This document shows positions 26,458 to 34,607 of a stretch of 64,000 bases of DNA, piece by piece; positions within the stretch are counted from its first letter, which is position 1, and each line of letters starts with the position of its first letter. Under the pieces are notes generated by a model, which did no database searches, had not been told where the DNA came from, and was given only the letters and a program-made list of their open reading frames with translations. Made by a program: the position numbers and the translations under genes. This DNA is from Pseudarthrobacter chlorophenolicus (GTDB lineage: Bacteria; Actinomycetota; Actinomycetes; Actinomycetales; Micrococcaceae). The stretch covers positions 1-64,000 of the forward strand of contig NZ_JZTW01000001.1 of NCBI RefSeq assembly GCF_000962805.1, read 5' to 3'.

Positions 26458-27261
26458 ATGAAAATCGCACTATTCGCCACCTGCATCGTGGACGGCATGT
26501 ATCCGCGTGCCGCCCAGGCCACGGTGGCGGTCCTGGAACGGCTGGGCCACGAGGTGGTCTTCCCCAAGGGGCAGGCCTGCTGCGGGCAGATGCACGTCAA
26601 CAGCGGTTACTTCAAGGAAGCCGTGCCTGTGGTGGCCAACCATGTGCGGGCCTTCGAATCGGAGGATTACGACGTCGCGGTGGCGCCGTCCGGTTCCTGT
26701 GTGGCGTCGGTCAAGCACCAGCACCCCATGGTGGCCCGCCGCGCAGGGGATGCCGGGCTCGAAGAGCGGGCAACCGCCGTCGGGAAGAAGACCTACGAAC
26801 TGTCAGAACTGCTGGTGGACGTCCTGGGCGTCACCAACCCGGCAGAACAGCTGGGCTCCTACTTCCCGCACACGGTGACGTACCACCCCTCCTGCCACGG
26901 CATGCGCCTGCTCAAGCTCGGCGACCGGCAGGCCGGCCTGCTCCGCGGCGTGAAGGGCCTGGAGCTGCTGGACCTGCCCGAGGCGGACCAGTGCTGCGGT
27001 TTCGGCGGCACCTTCTCCGTGAAGAACGCCTATGTCTCTTCCGCGATGCTGGCGGACAAGGCGGCGAACATCCGCAGCACCGGGGCTTCCGTGTGCGCCG
27101 GCGGGGACTATTCCTGCCTGATGCACATCGGGGGCGGCCTCTCCCGGCAGGGCTCAGGCGTGGCCACGCTGCACCTCGCTGAGATCCTCGCCAGCACCGA
27201 AGCCGCGCCCGTCGCCGTTCCAGGGCCGGCCGGACAACCCGTGAAAGTGGTGGTCAAATAA
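26458..27261 (+). CDS. lutA: Lactate utilisation Fe-S subunit LutA
   Basis: This 267-residue protein has two cysteine-rich CCG-type modules. The first includes KGQACCGQMHVNSGY; the second has YHPSCHGMRLLKLGD and DQCCGFGGTFSVKN. These bind a non-canonical iron-sulfur cluster in LutA (YkgE). With LutB and LutC it forms the cytoplasmic L-lactate oxidation complex. Its place immediately after rhaB indicates that it consumes the lactate made from rhamnose. Confidence 0.92.
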   Translation: MKIALFATCIVDGMYPRAAQATVAVLERLGHEVVFPKGQACCGQMHVNSGYFKEAVPVVANHVRAFESEDYDVAVAPSGSCVASVKHQHPMVARRAGDAGLEERATAVGKKTYELSELLVDVLGVTNPAEQLGSYFPHTVTYHPSCHGMRLLKLGDRQAGLLRGVKGLELLDLPEADQCCGFGGTFSVKNAYVSSAMLADKAANIRSTGASVCAGGDYSCLMHIGGGLSRQGSGVATLHLAEILASTEAAPVAVPGPAGQPVKVVVK

Positions 27262-28733
27262 TGTCCCGCACCGCACTTGGAATGCCCGGCCTGCGGCCCG
27301 GATCGGGGAACCTCTTCGCCGAAGAGAAGTTCCCCTCGGCGGCCCGCCGCGAACTGGGCAACGCCCAGCTCCGCCGGAACCTGAAGCACGCCACCTCCAC
27401 CATCCGCACCAAGCGCCTCAACGTCACGGGGGAACTGCCGGACTGGGAGGAACTGCGCGAGGCCGGCAGCGCCCTGAAGACCTCCGTCATGGCCCGGCTC
27501 CCCGAGCTCCTTGAAGCCTTCGAAGCCAATGTCACCGCCCGGGGCGGCACGGTGCACTGGGCCCGCGACGCCGATGAAGCCAATCGCATCATCCACGGGC
27601 TCGTGAAAGCCGAGGGTGTGGACGAGGTGGTCAAGGTCAAGTCGATGGCCACCCAGGAAATCGGCATGAATGAATACCTGGAAGAGCACGGCATCGCCGC
27701 CTACGAGACGGACCTTGCCGAGCTCATCGTCCAGCTGGACCACGACAAGCCCAGCCACATCCTGGTTCCCGCGATCCACAAGAACCGCACCGAGGTCCGG
27801 GACATCTTCCTGAAGGAAATGCCCGGCGTCGACCCCGGCCTCACGGACGAACCGCGCCGCCTGGCCATGGCCGCCCGCGCCCACCTGCGCGCCAAGTTCC
27901 TCACCGCCAAGGTGGCGATCTCCGGGGCGAACTTCGGCATCGCAGACTCCGGCGCCCTCAGTGTGGTGGAGTCCGAGGGCAACGGCCGCATGTGCCTGAC
28001 CCTGCCCGGAACCCTCATCACGGTCATGGGCATCGAGAAGCTGCTGCCCTCGTTCTCCGACCTTGAGGTGTTCCTGCAGCTGTTGCCGCGCTCCTCCACG
28101 GGCGAGCGGATGAACCCCTACACCTCGCTCTGGACGGGCGTCACGGAGGGTGACGGTCCGCAGAAGTTCCACGTGATCCTGCTGGACAACGGGCGCACCA
28201 ACGCCCTGGCCGACGAGATGGGCCGCTCCGCCCTGCACTGCATCCGCTGCAGCGCCTGCATCAACGTCTGTCCCGTCTACGAACGCGCCGGCGGCCACGC
28301 CTATGGCTCCACGTACCCCGGCCCGATCGGTGCCATCCTCTCGCCGCTGATGACCGGCGTCGAAGCCGAGGAGAACGGTTCGCTGCCGTACGCGTCCTCG
28401 TTGTGCGGCGCCTGCTACGACGCCTGCCCGGTGAAGATCAACATCCCGGACATCCTGGTCCACCTCCGCGGCAAGGACGTGGACGCCCACCGCGGCGGCC
28501 TCCCGTCCCAGCTGGACGTCGGGCTCAAGGCGGCCTCCTGGGCGCTGTCCGACGGACGCCGCCTGGGCGCGGTGGAAAAGCTCCTGCCCCTGGGCCGTGC
28601 CGCCGCCGGCAAGGACAAGAAGATCAAAAAGCTGCCCGGAATCGCCGCCGGCTGGACCCAAAGCCGCGACATCCCCGCGCCGCCGTCCCAGTCGTTCCGC
28701 GACTGGTGGGCCAAGGAGCACAAGGAATCATGA
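27261..28733 (+). CDS. lutB: Lactate utilisation Fe-S protein LutB
   Basis: This 490-residue protein has an N-terminal LUD domain and two ferredoxin-like clusters, HCIRCSACINVCPVYERAGG (near residue 327) and SLCGACYDACPVKINIPD (near residue 380), each CxxCxxCxxxCP. It overlaps the lutA stop codon by one base and lutC by four. In the Lut complex it passes electrons from lactate oxidation, eventually to the quinone pool. Length and motifs match the family. Confidence 0.93.
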   Translation: MSRTALGMPGLRPGSGNLFAEEKFPSAARRELGNAQLRRNLKHATSTIRTKRLNVTGELPDWEELREAGSALKTSVMARLPELLEAFEANVTARGGTVHWARDADEANRIIHGLVKAEGVDEVVKVKSMATQEIGMNEYLEEHGIAAYETDLAELIVQLDHDKPSHILVPAIHKNRTEVRDIFLKEMPGVDPGLTDEPRRLAMAARAHLRAKFLTAKVAISGANFGIADSGALSVVESEGNGRMCLTLPGTLITVMGIEKLLPSFSDLEVFLQLLPRSSTGERMNPYTSLWTGVTEGDGPQKFHVILLDNGRTNALADEMGRSALHCIRCSACINVCPVYERAGGHAYGSTYPGPIGAILSPLMTGVEAEENGSLPYASSLCGACYDACPVKINIPDILVHLRGKDVDAHRGGLPSQLDVGLKAASWALSDGRRLGAVEKLLPLGRAAAGKDKKIKKLPGIAAGWTQSRDIPAPPSQSFRDWWAKEHKES

Positions 28734-29383
28734 GCACCCGCGAACACATCCTCGCCGCCGTCCGCACCGCGCTCAAGGACGCCCCCGCCGTCCCGGACAT
28801 TCCACGGGCCTACCGCCAGGAAGGGGACCTGAATGCGCAGGAACGCACCGACGTGCTGGTGGACCGGCTGGAGGACTACAAAGCCGGCGCGACGGTGGTG
28901 GATGAGGCGGAGGTTCCGGCCACCATCAAGGGCCTCCTCGCCGGTGCGGGCTCCTACGTCATACCCGCCGGGCTGGATCCGGCCTGGCTCGCGTGGGAAA
29001 CGGAACCTTCGCGGGTGACGTACGACGGCGGCCGCCACGGCGCGCGGTCCGTCACCGAACTCGACGCAACAGACGCCGTCGTGACCTCCAGCGCGGTGAC
29101 CGTCGCCGAATCCGGCACCATCATCCTGGACGGCAGCCCCGACCAGGGCCGCCGGGCCATCTCACTGATTCCGGACCACCACATCTGCGTGGTGCGCAGC
29201 CGCGACATCACCCAGATCCTCCCCGAAGCCCTCCGCCGCCTGGACGGGACCCGCCCGCTCACCATGATCAGTGGTCCCAGCGCCACCTCGGACATCGAAC
29301 TGGAACGCGTCGAAGGGGTCCACGGGCCACGCCGGCTGGATGTCATCATCATCAGGCAGTCCGGGAACCTTCCCGCGTCATAG
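28730..29383 (+). CDS. lutC: Lactate utilisation protein LutC
   Basis: This 217-residue LUD-domain protein includes AVVTSSAVTVAESGTIILDG and HHICVVRSRDITQILPEA, the usual LutC core. It starts within the lutB stop (ATGA). It completes the LutABC set for conversion of L-lactate to pyruvate. Confidence 0.92.
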   Translation: MSTREHILAAVRTALKDAPAVPDIPRAYRQEGDLNAQERTDVLVDRLEDYKAGATVVDEAEVPATIKGLLAGAGSYVIPAGLDPAWLAWETEPSRVTYDGGRHGARSVTELDATDAVVTSSAVTVAESGTIILDGSPDQGRRAISLIPDHHICVVRSRDITQILPEALRRLDGTRPLTMISGPSATSDIELERVEGVHGPRRLDVIIIRQSGNLPAS

Positions 29384-29392
29384 GATCAAGCC

Positions 29393-30412
29393 ATGCCCCT
29401 CTTTGACCTTCCCCTGGCCCAGCTCCGCGGCTATGTCTCCGACGTGACACCGCCCAACGACCTTGCGGCGTTTTGGGACACGACCATCGAAGAGGCGCGG
29501 GCCTTTCCACTTGAGGCCACCTTCGAACCCGTCGAGAACTACCTCACCCTCATCGACACGTTCGACGCCACGTTTGCCGGGTACGGCGGGGCGCCCATCA
29601 AAGGCTGGCTGCACCTTCCGGCCAACCGCGAACCGGGCGCGCGCCTGCCCGTTGTGGTGCAATACGTCGGCTACTCCGGCGGCCGCGGCCTGGTCAACCA
29701 GGACACCCGCTGGGCCCAGGCGGGCTACGCGCACTTCATCATGGACACCCGGGGGCAGGGTTACGGCGGCCTCATCGGCGATACGCCGGACCCGCACCCC
29801 TCCGCAGGGGACATAGCCCACGCGGGCCTCATGACCCGGGGTGCCGGAAGCAAGGAGGACTACTACTACCGGCGCGTCTACGTGGACGCCTTTCGGGCCG
29901 TGGAAGCCGCCCAGTCCCATCCCGCCGTCGATCCCCAACGCGTGGTGCTGGCCGGCGTCAGCCAGGGCGGCGGCATCGTGGTGGCCACCGCGGGCCTTGC
30001 GGCCGGAAGGCTCGACGGCGTCATCGCCGCGCTGCCCGACGTCCCCTTCCTGCAGGACTTCCCGCGCGCCATCGACATCGCACCCCGCGGCCCCTACCCG
30101 GAAATCGCCCAGTTCCTTGGCCGCCACCGCGACCGCTACGACTCCATCCTCGAAGTCCTGCGGTATTTCGACGGCGTCAACCTGGCCCGCTGGGCAACCG
30201 TGCCGGCGCTCTACTCGGTGGCGCAAATGGATGACGTCTGCCCGCCGTCCACGGTCTTCGCCAGCTTCAACGCCTACGGTGCGGGGGACGCCGGTTCTTC
30301 CGGATCCGGCGCGGCCAAGGAGATCGAGGTCTACCGGTTCAACAACCACGAGGGCGGCCAGGAACACCAGTGGATCAGGCAACTGCTGTTCCTCCGCAAG
30401 ATCCTGGGGTAA
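29393..30412 (+). CDS. CE7-type acetylesterase (acetylxylan esterase / cephalosporin C deacetylase family)
   Basis: This 339-residue alpha/beta hydrolase has FDLPLAQLRGY at the start, the oxyanion segment QYVGYSGGRGL, the MDTRGQGYG segment and the nucleophile motif AGVSQGGG. The catalytic His lies in NNHEGGQEHQW near the end. These features are typical of acetylxylan esterases of family CE7. It has no signal peptide and should deacetylate imported sugars or oligosaccharides. It ends the rhamnose operon, 9 bases after lutC, and complements the SGNH esterase at 18752. Confidence 0.9.
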   Translation: MPLFDLPLAQLRGYVSDVTPPNDLAAFWDTTIEEARAFPLEATFEPVENYLTLIDTFDATFAGYGGAPIKGWLHLPANREPGARLPVVVQYVGYSGGRGLVNQDTRWAQAGYAHFIMDTRGQGYGGLIGDTPDPHPSAGDIAHAGLMTRGAGSKEDYYYRRVYVDAFRAVEAAQSHPAVDPQRVVLAGVSQGGGIVVATAGLAAGRLDGVIAALPDVPFLQDFPRAIDIAPRGPYPEIAQFLGRHRDRYDSILEVLRYFDGVNLARWATVPALYSVAQMDDVCPPSTVFASFNAYGAGDAGSSGSGAAKEIEVYRFNNHEGGQEHQWIRQLLFLRKILG

Positions 30413-30422
30413 CCCACCCCAA

Positions 30423-30490
30423 ACCCAACTAGGTAGCAGCAGATGTCGTTTTGGAGCCTCAAAACGACATCTACTGCTACTTAGTTGGGT
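30423..30490. repeat. Long imperfect inverted repeat (31-bp arms, 6-base loop)
   Basis: Arms 30423..30453 and 30460..30490 are reverse complements with only two mismatches (core AGATGTCGTTTTG). The element follows the acetylesterase stop by about 10 bases and ends just before the DAHP synthase promoter. It may act as a bidirectional terminator or be a dispersed palindromic repeat. It lacks a T-run. Confidence 0.75.
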
Positions 30491-30495
30491 TCGAT

Positions 30496-30525
30496 TTGGC
30501 GGTTCGGCCGGCGTGAGCCTATGGT
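30496..30525 (+). promoter_or_regulatory. Predicted promoter of the DAHP synthase leader
   Basis: TTGGCG (30496..30501), 18 bases, TATGGT (30520..30525). Transcription would be expected to start close to the ATG of the leader peptide at 30532, so the leader mRNA may be leaderless. Confidence 0.45.
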
Positions 30526-30531
30526 CTTCCC

Positions 30532-30591
30532 ATGACTAACCGTTGGTATGCGTATTTTTCGTTGGCTCTGGAGGGGCCCGCGTCTAACTGA
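30532..30591 (+). CDS. Aromatic-rich leader peptide of the DAHP synthase gene, 19 aa
   Basis: The short frame encodes MTNRWYAYFSLALEGPASN. Trp, Tyr, Tyr and Phe occur within five codons, which is far above chance. It lies 116 bases before the DAHP synthase ATG. Its codons overlap the left arm of a hairpin (30561..30570). This matches attenuator leader peptides: ribosome stalling at aromatic codons when charged tRNA is scarce would change the downstream RNA fold. I recall that Corynebacterium glutamicum has a comparable leader (aroR) before its type I DAHP synthase gene aroF. Confidence 0.8.
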   Translation: MTNRWYAYFSLALEGPASN

Positions 30592-30644
30592 CACGCATCC
30601 AACTTTCCTTCAGAGCCAACAGGGCAGAGATCATTCTCTGCCCT
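30561..30644 (+). promoter_or_regulatory. Attenuator-like RNA structures before DAHP synthase
   Basis: GTTGGCTCTG (30561..30570, inside the leader peptide) pairs perfectly with CAGAGCCAAC (30611..30620). A second hairpin AGGGCAGAGA (30621..30630) and TCTCTGCCCT (30635..30644) has a perfect 10-bp stem and a 4-base loop. A stalled ribosome would cover or free the first arm. The second hairpin lacks a long T-run, so transcription termination and control of translation both remain possible. Confidence 0.65.
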
Positions 30645-30707
30645 TCGCCGTTTCTCCGGCGGGTTCTGAAATCCGGGCCCGCTTCCCATCTGGAACAGGA
30701 CCCGAAC

Positions 30708-31811
30708 ATGAGCACCGCAACAGCCGCAGCAGCACAATCCACCTCGAACCTGCGCGTCAGCGAATTCACCCCGCTGCCCACCCCTTCCGAACTGATCGCG
30801 GACCTGCCCCTCGACGCACAGGCAGCTGCCGTCGTCGAACGCGGCCGTGATGAAGTCCGCGCCATTATGGACGGCGTGGACGACCGCCTGCTGGTGATCG
30901 TGGGCCCGTGCTCCATCCACGATCCCAAGGCCGGGCTGGAATACGCCCGCCGGCTGGTCAGCCAGGCTGAGAAGCACAAGGAAGACCTGCTGATCGTCAT
31001 GCGGACCTACTTCGAGAAGCCGCGCACCACTGTGGGCTGGAAGGGCCTGATCAACGATCCGCGGCTGGACGGCAGCCACGACATGGTCACCGGGCTCCGC
31101 ACCGCACGGCACTTCCTCCAGCAAGTCACCGCACTGGGCCTTCCCACGGCCACCGAGTTCCTGGAGCCGATCAGCCCGCAGTACATGGCCGACCTCATCT
31201 CCTGGGGCGCCATCGGGGCCCGCACCACGGAGAGCCAGATCCACCGGCAGCTGGCGTCCGGCCTGTCCATGCCCATCGGCTTCAAGAACGGGACCGACGG
31301 CGGCCTGCAGGTTGCCATCGACGCCTGCGGTGCCGCTGCGGCCGCCCAGGCGTTCCTGGGGATCGACGGCGACGGCCGGGCCGCGCTGGTGGCCACCGCC
31401 GGCAACCCGGACACGCACGTCATCCTCCGCGGCGGACGCAAGGGACCCAACTACTCTGCCGCCGACGTCGAAAGCGCCTCCGCAACCTTGGCCGGCAAGG
31501 GGCTGAACCCGCGCCTCATCGTGGACGCCAGCCACGCCAACAGCGGCAAGAGCCACCACCGCCAGGCGGAAGTGGCACTGGAAATCGGTGCGCAGCTCGA
31601 AGACGACGGGCCCGCCGCACAGGCGATTGCAGGGGTGATGCTCGAAAGTTTCCTGGTGGGAGGCGCCCAGAACCTGGATGTCGCGGAGCATGCGGCTGGC
31701 CGGGATGAACTGGTCTACGGGCAGAGTGTCACGGATGCGTGCATGGAGTGGGACGTCTCGGCGTCGGTGCTGGAGCAGCTGGCTGCCTCAGCCCGGAAGC
31801 GCCGCGGCTGA
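30708..31811 (+). CDS. aroF: 3-deoxy-7-phosphoheptulonate (DAHP) synthase, type I
   Basis: This 367-residue enzyme condenses phosphoenolpyruvate and erythrose 4-phosphate, the first step of the shikimate pathway. Motifs are IVGPCSIHDPKAGLEYA, MRTYFEKPRTTVGWKG, IGFKNGTDGGLQ and VDASHANSGKSHHRQ, covering the phosphoenolpyruvate and metal sites of type I alpha enzymes. The N-terminal region to about residue 45 corresponds to the regulatory extension that in this class binds an aromatic amino acid. The gene stands alone behind an aromatic-rich leader peptide. The symbol follows usage for type I enzymes in actinobacteria; feedback specificity cannot be read from sequence. Confidence 0.93.
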   Translation: MSTATAAAAQSTSNLRVSEFTPLPTPSELIADLPLDAQAAAVVERGRDEVRAIMDGVDDRLLVIVGPCSIHDPKAGLEYARRLVSQAEKHKEDLLIVMRTYFEKPRTTVGWKGLINDPRLDGSHDMVTGLRTARHFLQQVTALGLPTATEFLEPISPQYMADLISWGAIGARTTESQIHRQLASGLSMPIGFKNGTDGGLQVAIDACGAAAAAQAFLGIDGDGRAALVATAGNPDTHVILRGGRKGPNYSAADVESASATLAGKGLNPRLIVDASHANSGKSHHRQAEVALEIGAQLEDDGPAAQAIAGVMLESFLVGGAQNLDVAEHAAGRDELVYGQSVTDACMEWDVSASVLEQLAASARKRRG

Positions 31812-31994
31812 CGGAGGCCAGTGGGGAGGGTGGGGCGCCGGACAAATAGGGGGACCCTACTACTTTCACTTCTGCCACAGGAACATCTAGAGTATCTGGA
31901 TAGGTGGTTGGTGGATGGCTCAGCATCGGAACACCGCATTTGGTACGAACCTGGGGTCCATTGTGTCCATCCGTCAGCAAAGGAAAATAGGGAA

Positions 31995-32207
31995 ATGTCC
32001 GCAGAACAGAACTTCTCGAACGCGAAGTTCCTGACCGTGGCAGAAGTTGCCGAGGTCATGCGCGTCTCCAAAATGACCGTCTACCGCCTGGTCCATTCCG
32101 GTGAAATGCCGGCAGTCCGCTTTGGCCGCTCCTACCGCGTGCCCGAGACTGCGGTGGACCAGTACCTCAGGGGAGCCGTAGTGGACGGGCACGCAGGCAC
32201 CGCCTGA
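31995..32207 (+). CDS. bldC: BldC-type MerR-like helix-turn-helix DNA-binding protein
   Basis: This 70-residue protein is almost entirely a winged helix domain: LTVAEVAEVMRVSKMTVYRL, then HSGEMPAVRFGRSYRVPETA. It matches the excisionase/BldC family and the size of Streptomyces BldC (about 68 aa). Such proteins bind DNA cooperatively at direct repeats. AGGAAAATAGGGAA precedes the ATG. The gene lies just upstream of the bS22-type gene, an arrangement I believe is common in actinobacteria. Confidence 0.85.
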   Translation: MSAEQNFSNAKFLTVAEVAEVMRVSKMTVYRLVHSGEMPAVRFGRSYRVPETAVDQYLRGAVVDGHAGTA

Positions 32208-32399
32208 GCCAGTCCCGCCGCAAATCCGGCAACTGTGCCGGGCGGACGCGGTGCCGGTTAGAAGCCGCCTCCCGGAAGCGGTACCCTGTTAAGGAACGTT
32301 TTACGTCATTGTAAGAATCTGTCAGTTGTTCTGTTCGTAGCTTTGTCCGCGGACCTTTTCCATCAGACAGGTACTGCATCTAGTTTGTAAGGAACTTTC

Positions 32400-32498
32400 G
32401 TGGGTTCAGTTATCAAGAAGCGTCGCAAGCGTATGGCCAAGAAGAAGCACCGCAAGCTGCTTCGCAAGACCCGTCACCAGCGCCGCAATAAGAAGTAG
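32400..32498 (+). CDS. bS22-type small ribosomal protein (AURKAIP1/COX24 domain), 32 aa
   Basis: A GTG preceded by AAGGAAC opens 32 codons starting MGSVIKKRRKRMAKKKHRKL and ending HQRRNKK. About half of the residues are Lys or Arg. This is the actinobacterial 30S protein bS22 first seen in mycobacterial ribosome structures, where it sits in rRNA near the decoding region. A strong terminator follows 21 bases after the stop. Confidence 0.93.
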   Translation: MGSVIKKRRKRMAKKKHRKLLRKTRHQRRNKK

Positions 32499-32519
32499 AG
32501 ATACTTCGAACAGCGTGGA

Positions 32520-32561
32520 AATGCCCGCCGCCTCTTTGAGGCTGCGGGCATTTCTGTTCTT
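32520..32561 (+). terminator. Rho-independent terminator after the bS22-type gene
   Basis: AATGCCCGC (32520..32528) pairs with GCGGGCATT (32544..32552), and inner GCCTC pairs with GAGGC around TTT. The T-rich tail TCTGTTCTT follows. Confidence 0.85.
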
Positions 32562-32580
32562 GCGGGGACTTTGCCGGACC

Positions 32581-33399
32581 TCACGCCCGCGGGCCGCGGA
32601 TCCTTGCGAAGCCCTTCCACAGGCCGTAGACGGCGCCGCCCATGGTTGCAGCCTTGAGGCCGAACGTTGCAGCCCGCCGGCCGGCACGGAAGTCGTACAC
32701 CGGCCAGTTGTTGTCGCGCGCGTGGCGGCGCAGCTTGGCGTCCGGGTTGATGGCCACCGGATGGCCCACCAGGGACAGTAACGGGATGTCGTTGAAGGAG
32801 TCGCTGTAGGCCCAGCAGCGCTTGAGGTCCAGGTCCTCCTGGTCCGCGATGCCCTGCACCGCCACCGCTTTGGCAGAGCCGTGCAGGATGTCTCCCACCA
32901 GCCTGCCGGTGTACATCCCGTCCGAGACCTCTCCCACTGTTCCCAGTGCGCCGGTCAGGCCCAGCCGGGTGGAGATGACCGTGGCAACTTCAATGGGGGT
33001 AGCGGTGACCAGCCAGACGCGGCGGCCCACCCTGAGGTGCTGTTCGGCCAGTGCCTTGGCCCCGGGCCAGATCCGGGAGGCGATCATCTCGTCGTAGACC
33101 TCTTCGCCCAGCGCCTTGATATCGTCCACGGCGATGCCTGCAGCGAGGGTGAGCGCGGAATCACGGACAGCGTGGACGTCGTCGATATTCTCGCCCCGGG
33201 CCACGAACTTGAACTGCTTCCAGGCAAAACCGGCCGCCTCGGCCAGCGTGAATGCCCCGCGCTGGTGCATCTTCCGGGCAACGTGGAACAGGCTGGCCCC
33301 GCGCATGAGGGTGTTGTCCACATCGAAAAACGCTGCCTCGCCCGGCTGCGGCGCAGCTATCGGCCGGGTCACAACGGCGACGTATTTCTCCTCGGGCAT
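32581..33399 (-). CDS. HAD-IB family phosphatase (SerB-like)
   Basis: This 272-residue HAD hydrolase has motif I AAFFDVDNTLMRG (nucleophile Asp and acid Asp), motif II WLVTATP, and motif IV WAYSDSFNDIPLLS. The helical cap between motifs I and II marks subfamily IB, related to phosphoserine phosphatase. It has a C-terminal hydrophobic patch (TFGLKAATMGGAVYGLWKG) that could touch the membrane. The ATG at 33399 lacks a clear ribosome-binding site; a TTG at 33417 is possible. The substrate is unknown. Confidence 0.8.
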   Translation of the reverse strand: MPEEKYVAVVTRPIAAPQPGEAAFFDVDNTLMRGASLFHVARKMHQRGAFTLAEAAGFAWKQFKFVARGENIDDVHAVRDSALTLAAGIAVDDIKALGEEVYDEMIASRIWPGAKALAEQHLRVGRRVWLVTATPIEVATVISTRLGLTGALGTVGEVSDGMYTGRLVGDILHGSAKAVAVQGIADQEDLDLKRCWAYSDSFNDIPLLSLVGHPVAINPDAKLRRHARDNNWPVYDFRAGRRAATFGLKAATMGGAVYGLWKGFARIRGPRA

Positions 33400-33487
33400 G
33401 GACTTGAGTCTAGTCAATCCACCGGGCGGCCGCGGCCAGCATGCCGGGCGTGGTGTGGGCGTGCTGCAACGGCGCTACCGTTAAAGC

Positions 33488-33742
33488 ATGCCCACACCCC
33501 ATGTTGTCCTGGTCACCAAAGCGAACTGCCACCTGTGCGAGGACGCGCGCGACGCCGTCGGCAGGGTCACTGCCGCACTGGGCCTTACGTGGAGCGAAGA
33601 GTTGGTGGACAACCAGCCGGAACTGCGCGAACGCTATGCGGAGGAAATCCCCGTGGTCCTGGTGGACGGTGTGCAGCGCGACTTCTGGAAGATCGACGAA
33701 ACCCGGCTGGAACGCGTCCTGCAGCGGGCCATGGCGCAGTAG
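33488..33742 (+). CDS. Glutaredoxin-like thiol-disulfide protein (DUF836-like)
   Basis: This 84-residue thioredoxin-fold protein has the redox motif KANCHLCEDA (CxxC at about residues 14-17) and the cis-Pro segment EEIPVVLVDG. Length and motif fit the glutaredoxin-like DUF836 family. It is divergent from the HAD gene and lies upstream of rex, a redox regulator. Confidence 0.82.
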   Translation: MPTPHVVLVTKANCHLCEDARDAVGRVTAALGLTWSEELVDNQPELRERYAEEIPVVLVDGVQRDFWKIDETRLERVLQRAMAQ

Positions 33743-33833
33743 GGAATGCGGCCCGACGTGAAGGTACGTGCTTTGTTGGCACCGGCGATGGGGCTCTAGA
33801 GTGGAGGCACAACGCGATGCAAGGGAGGGGCTG

Positions 33834-34538
33834 GTGACTTCGCTGGACTCAACTCCCCAGGCCGTCCCGGACCTGCCGGACGCCACGGGTACGCCAGCCA
33901 AGCAGATTCCGCCCGCAGCGGTGGCACGGCTGACGATCTACCTCCGCGCCCTCAACACCCTGCTGGCCGACGGCATCGAGCGGGTGTCCTCCGAATCACT
34001 GGCCGAAGCCTCCGGAGTGAGCTCCTCCACCCTCCGCAAGGACCTCTCCCACGTCGGGTCCTACGGCACCCGCGGAGTGGGCTACGAAGTCCAGTACCTG
34101 AGCCGCCATATCGCTGCCGCACTGGGCCTGACGCACGACTGGAAGGTGGCCATTGTGGGCGCCGGCAACCTGGGCAAGGCCCTGGCCCGGTATGGCGGGT
34201 TTGAGTCCCGCGGATTCGACGTGGTGGCCATCTTCGATGCCGACCAGATGGTGGTGGGAAACGAAGTTGGCTGGCTGCGGGTCAGCGATGTCGCGGACCT
34301 GGAAGCGGTGCTGCACCGGACCGGCGCGAACATGGTGGTGCTGGCGCTGCCGGCAGCCGTAGCCCAGGGTGTCTGCGACCGGGTGGTGGCGGCGGGCGTG
34401 CGGAGCGTGCTGAGCTTCGCCCCCGTGATGCTGCAGGTCCCCGAAGGCGTTAACCTGCGCAAGGTGGACATGGCTACCGAACTGCAGATCCTTGCCTACC
34501 ACGCACAACGGGCGCAGGCCCCGGAGCAGACTGCCTAG
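33834..34538 (+). CDS. rex: Redox-sensing transcriptional repressor Rex
   Basis: This 234-residue protein has an N-terminal winged helix (RLTIYLRALNTLLADGIERV, then SSSTLRKDLSHVGSYGTRGV) and a Rossmann domain with IVGAGNLGKALA that binds NADH or NAD+. Rex senses the NADH/NAD+ ratio and represses respiratory and fermentative genes when NADH is low. The GTG at 33834 is preceded by GGGAGGGGCTG. The usual actinobacterial partner hemA does not follow; a terminator does. Confidence 0.93.
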   Translation: MTSLDSTPQAVPDLPDATGTPAKQIPPAAVARLTIYLRALNTLLADGIERVSSESLAEASGVSSSTLRKDLSHVGSYGTRGVGYEVQYLSRHIAAALGLTHDWKVAIVGAGNLGKALARYGGFESRGFDVVAIFDADQMVVGNEVGWLRVSDVADLEAVLHRTGANMVVLALPAAVAQGVCDRVVAAGVRSVLSFAPVMLQVPEGVNLRKVDMATELQILAYHAQRAQAPEQTA

Positions 34539-34553
34539 GACGCTGGAAACGAC

Positions 34554-34593
34554 AAAGCGGCCCGGGATGCCTGTGCATCCCGGGCCGCTTTTT
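34554..34593 (+). terminator. Strong rho-independent terminator after rex
   Basis: AAGCGGCCCGGGATGC pairs with GCATCCCGGGCCGCTT (perfect 16-bp stem) around CTGT, followed by TTT. With A residues on the other side it may also end the convergent gene at 34608. Confidence 0.9.
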
Positions 34594-34607
34594 CCGCAGG
34601 AGCTGGT

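Noticed and set aside
33743..33833. Possible Rex operator near rex itself
   Set aside because: No TTGTGAA-N4-TTCACAA type sequence was found here or before resA, menB or the other respiratory genes.
34554..34593. Hairpin after rex as a dispersed repeat
   Set aside because: The GC-rich 16-bp stem with flanking A and T runs is explained fully as an intrinsic terminator between convergent genes.
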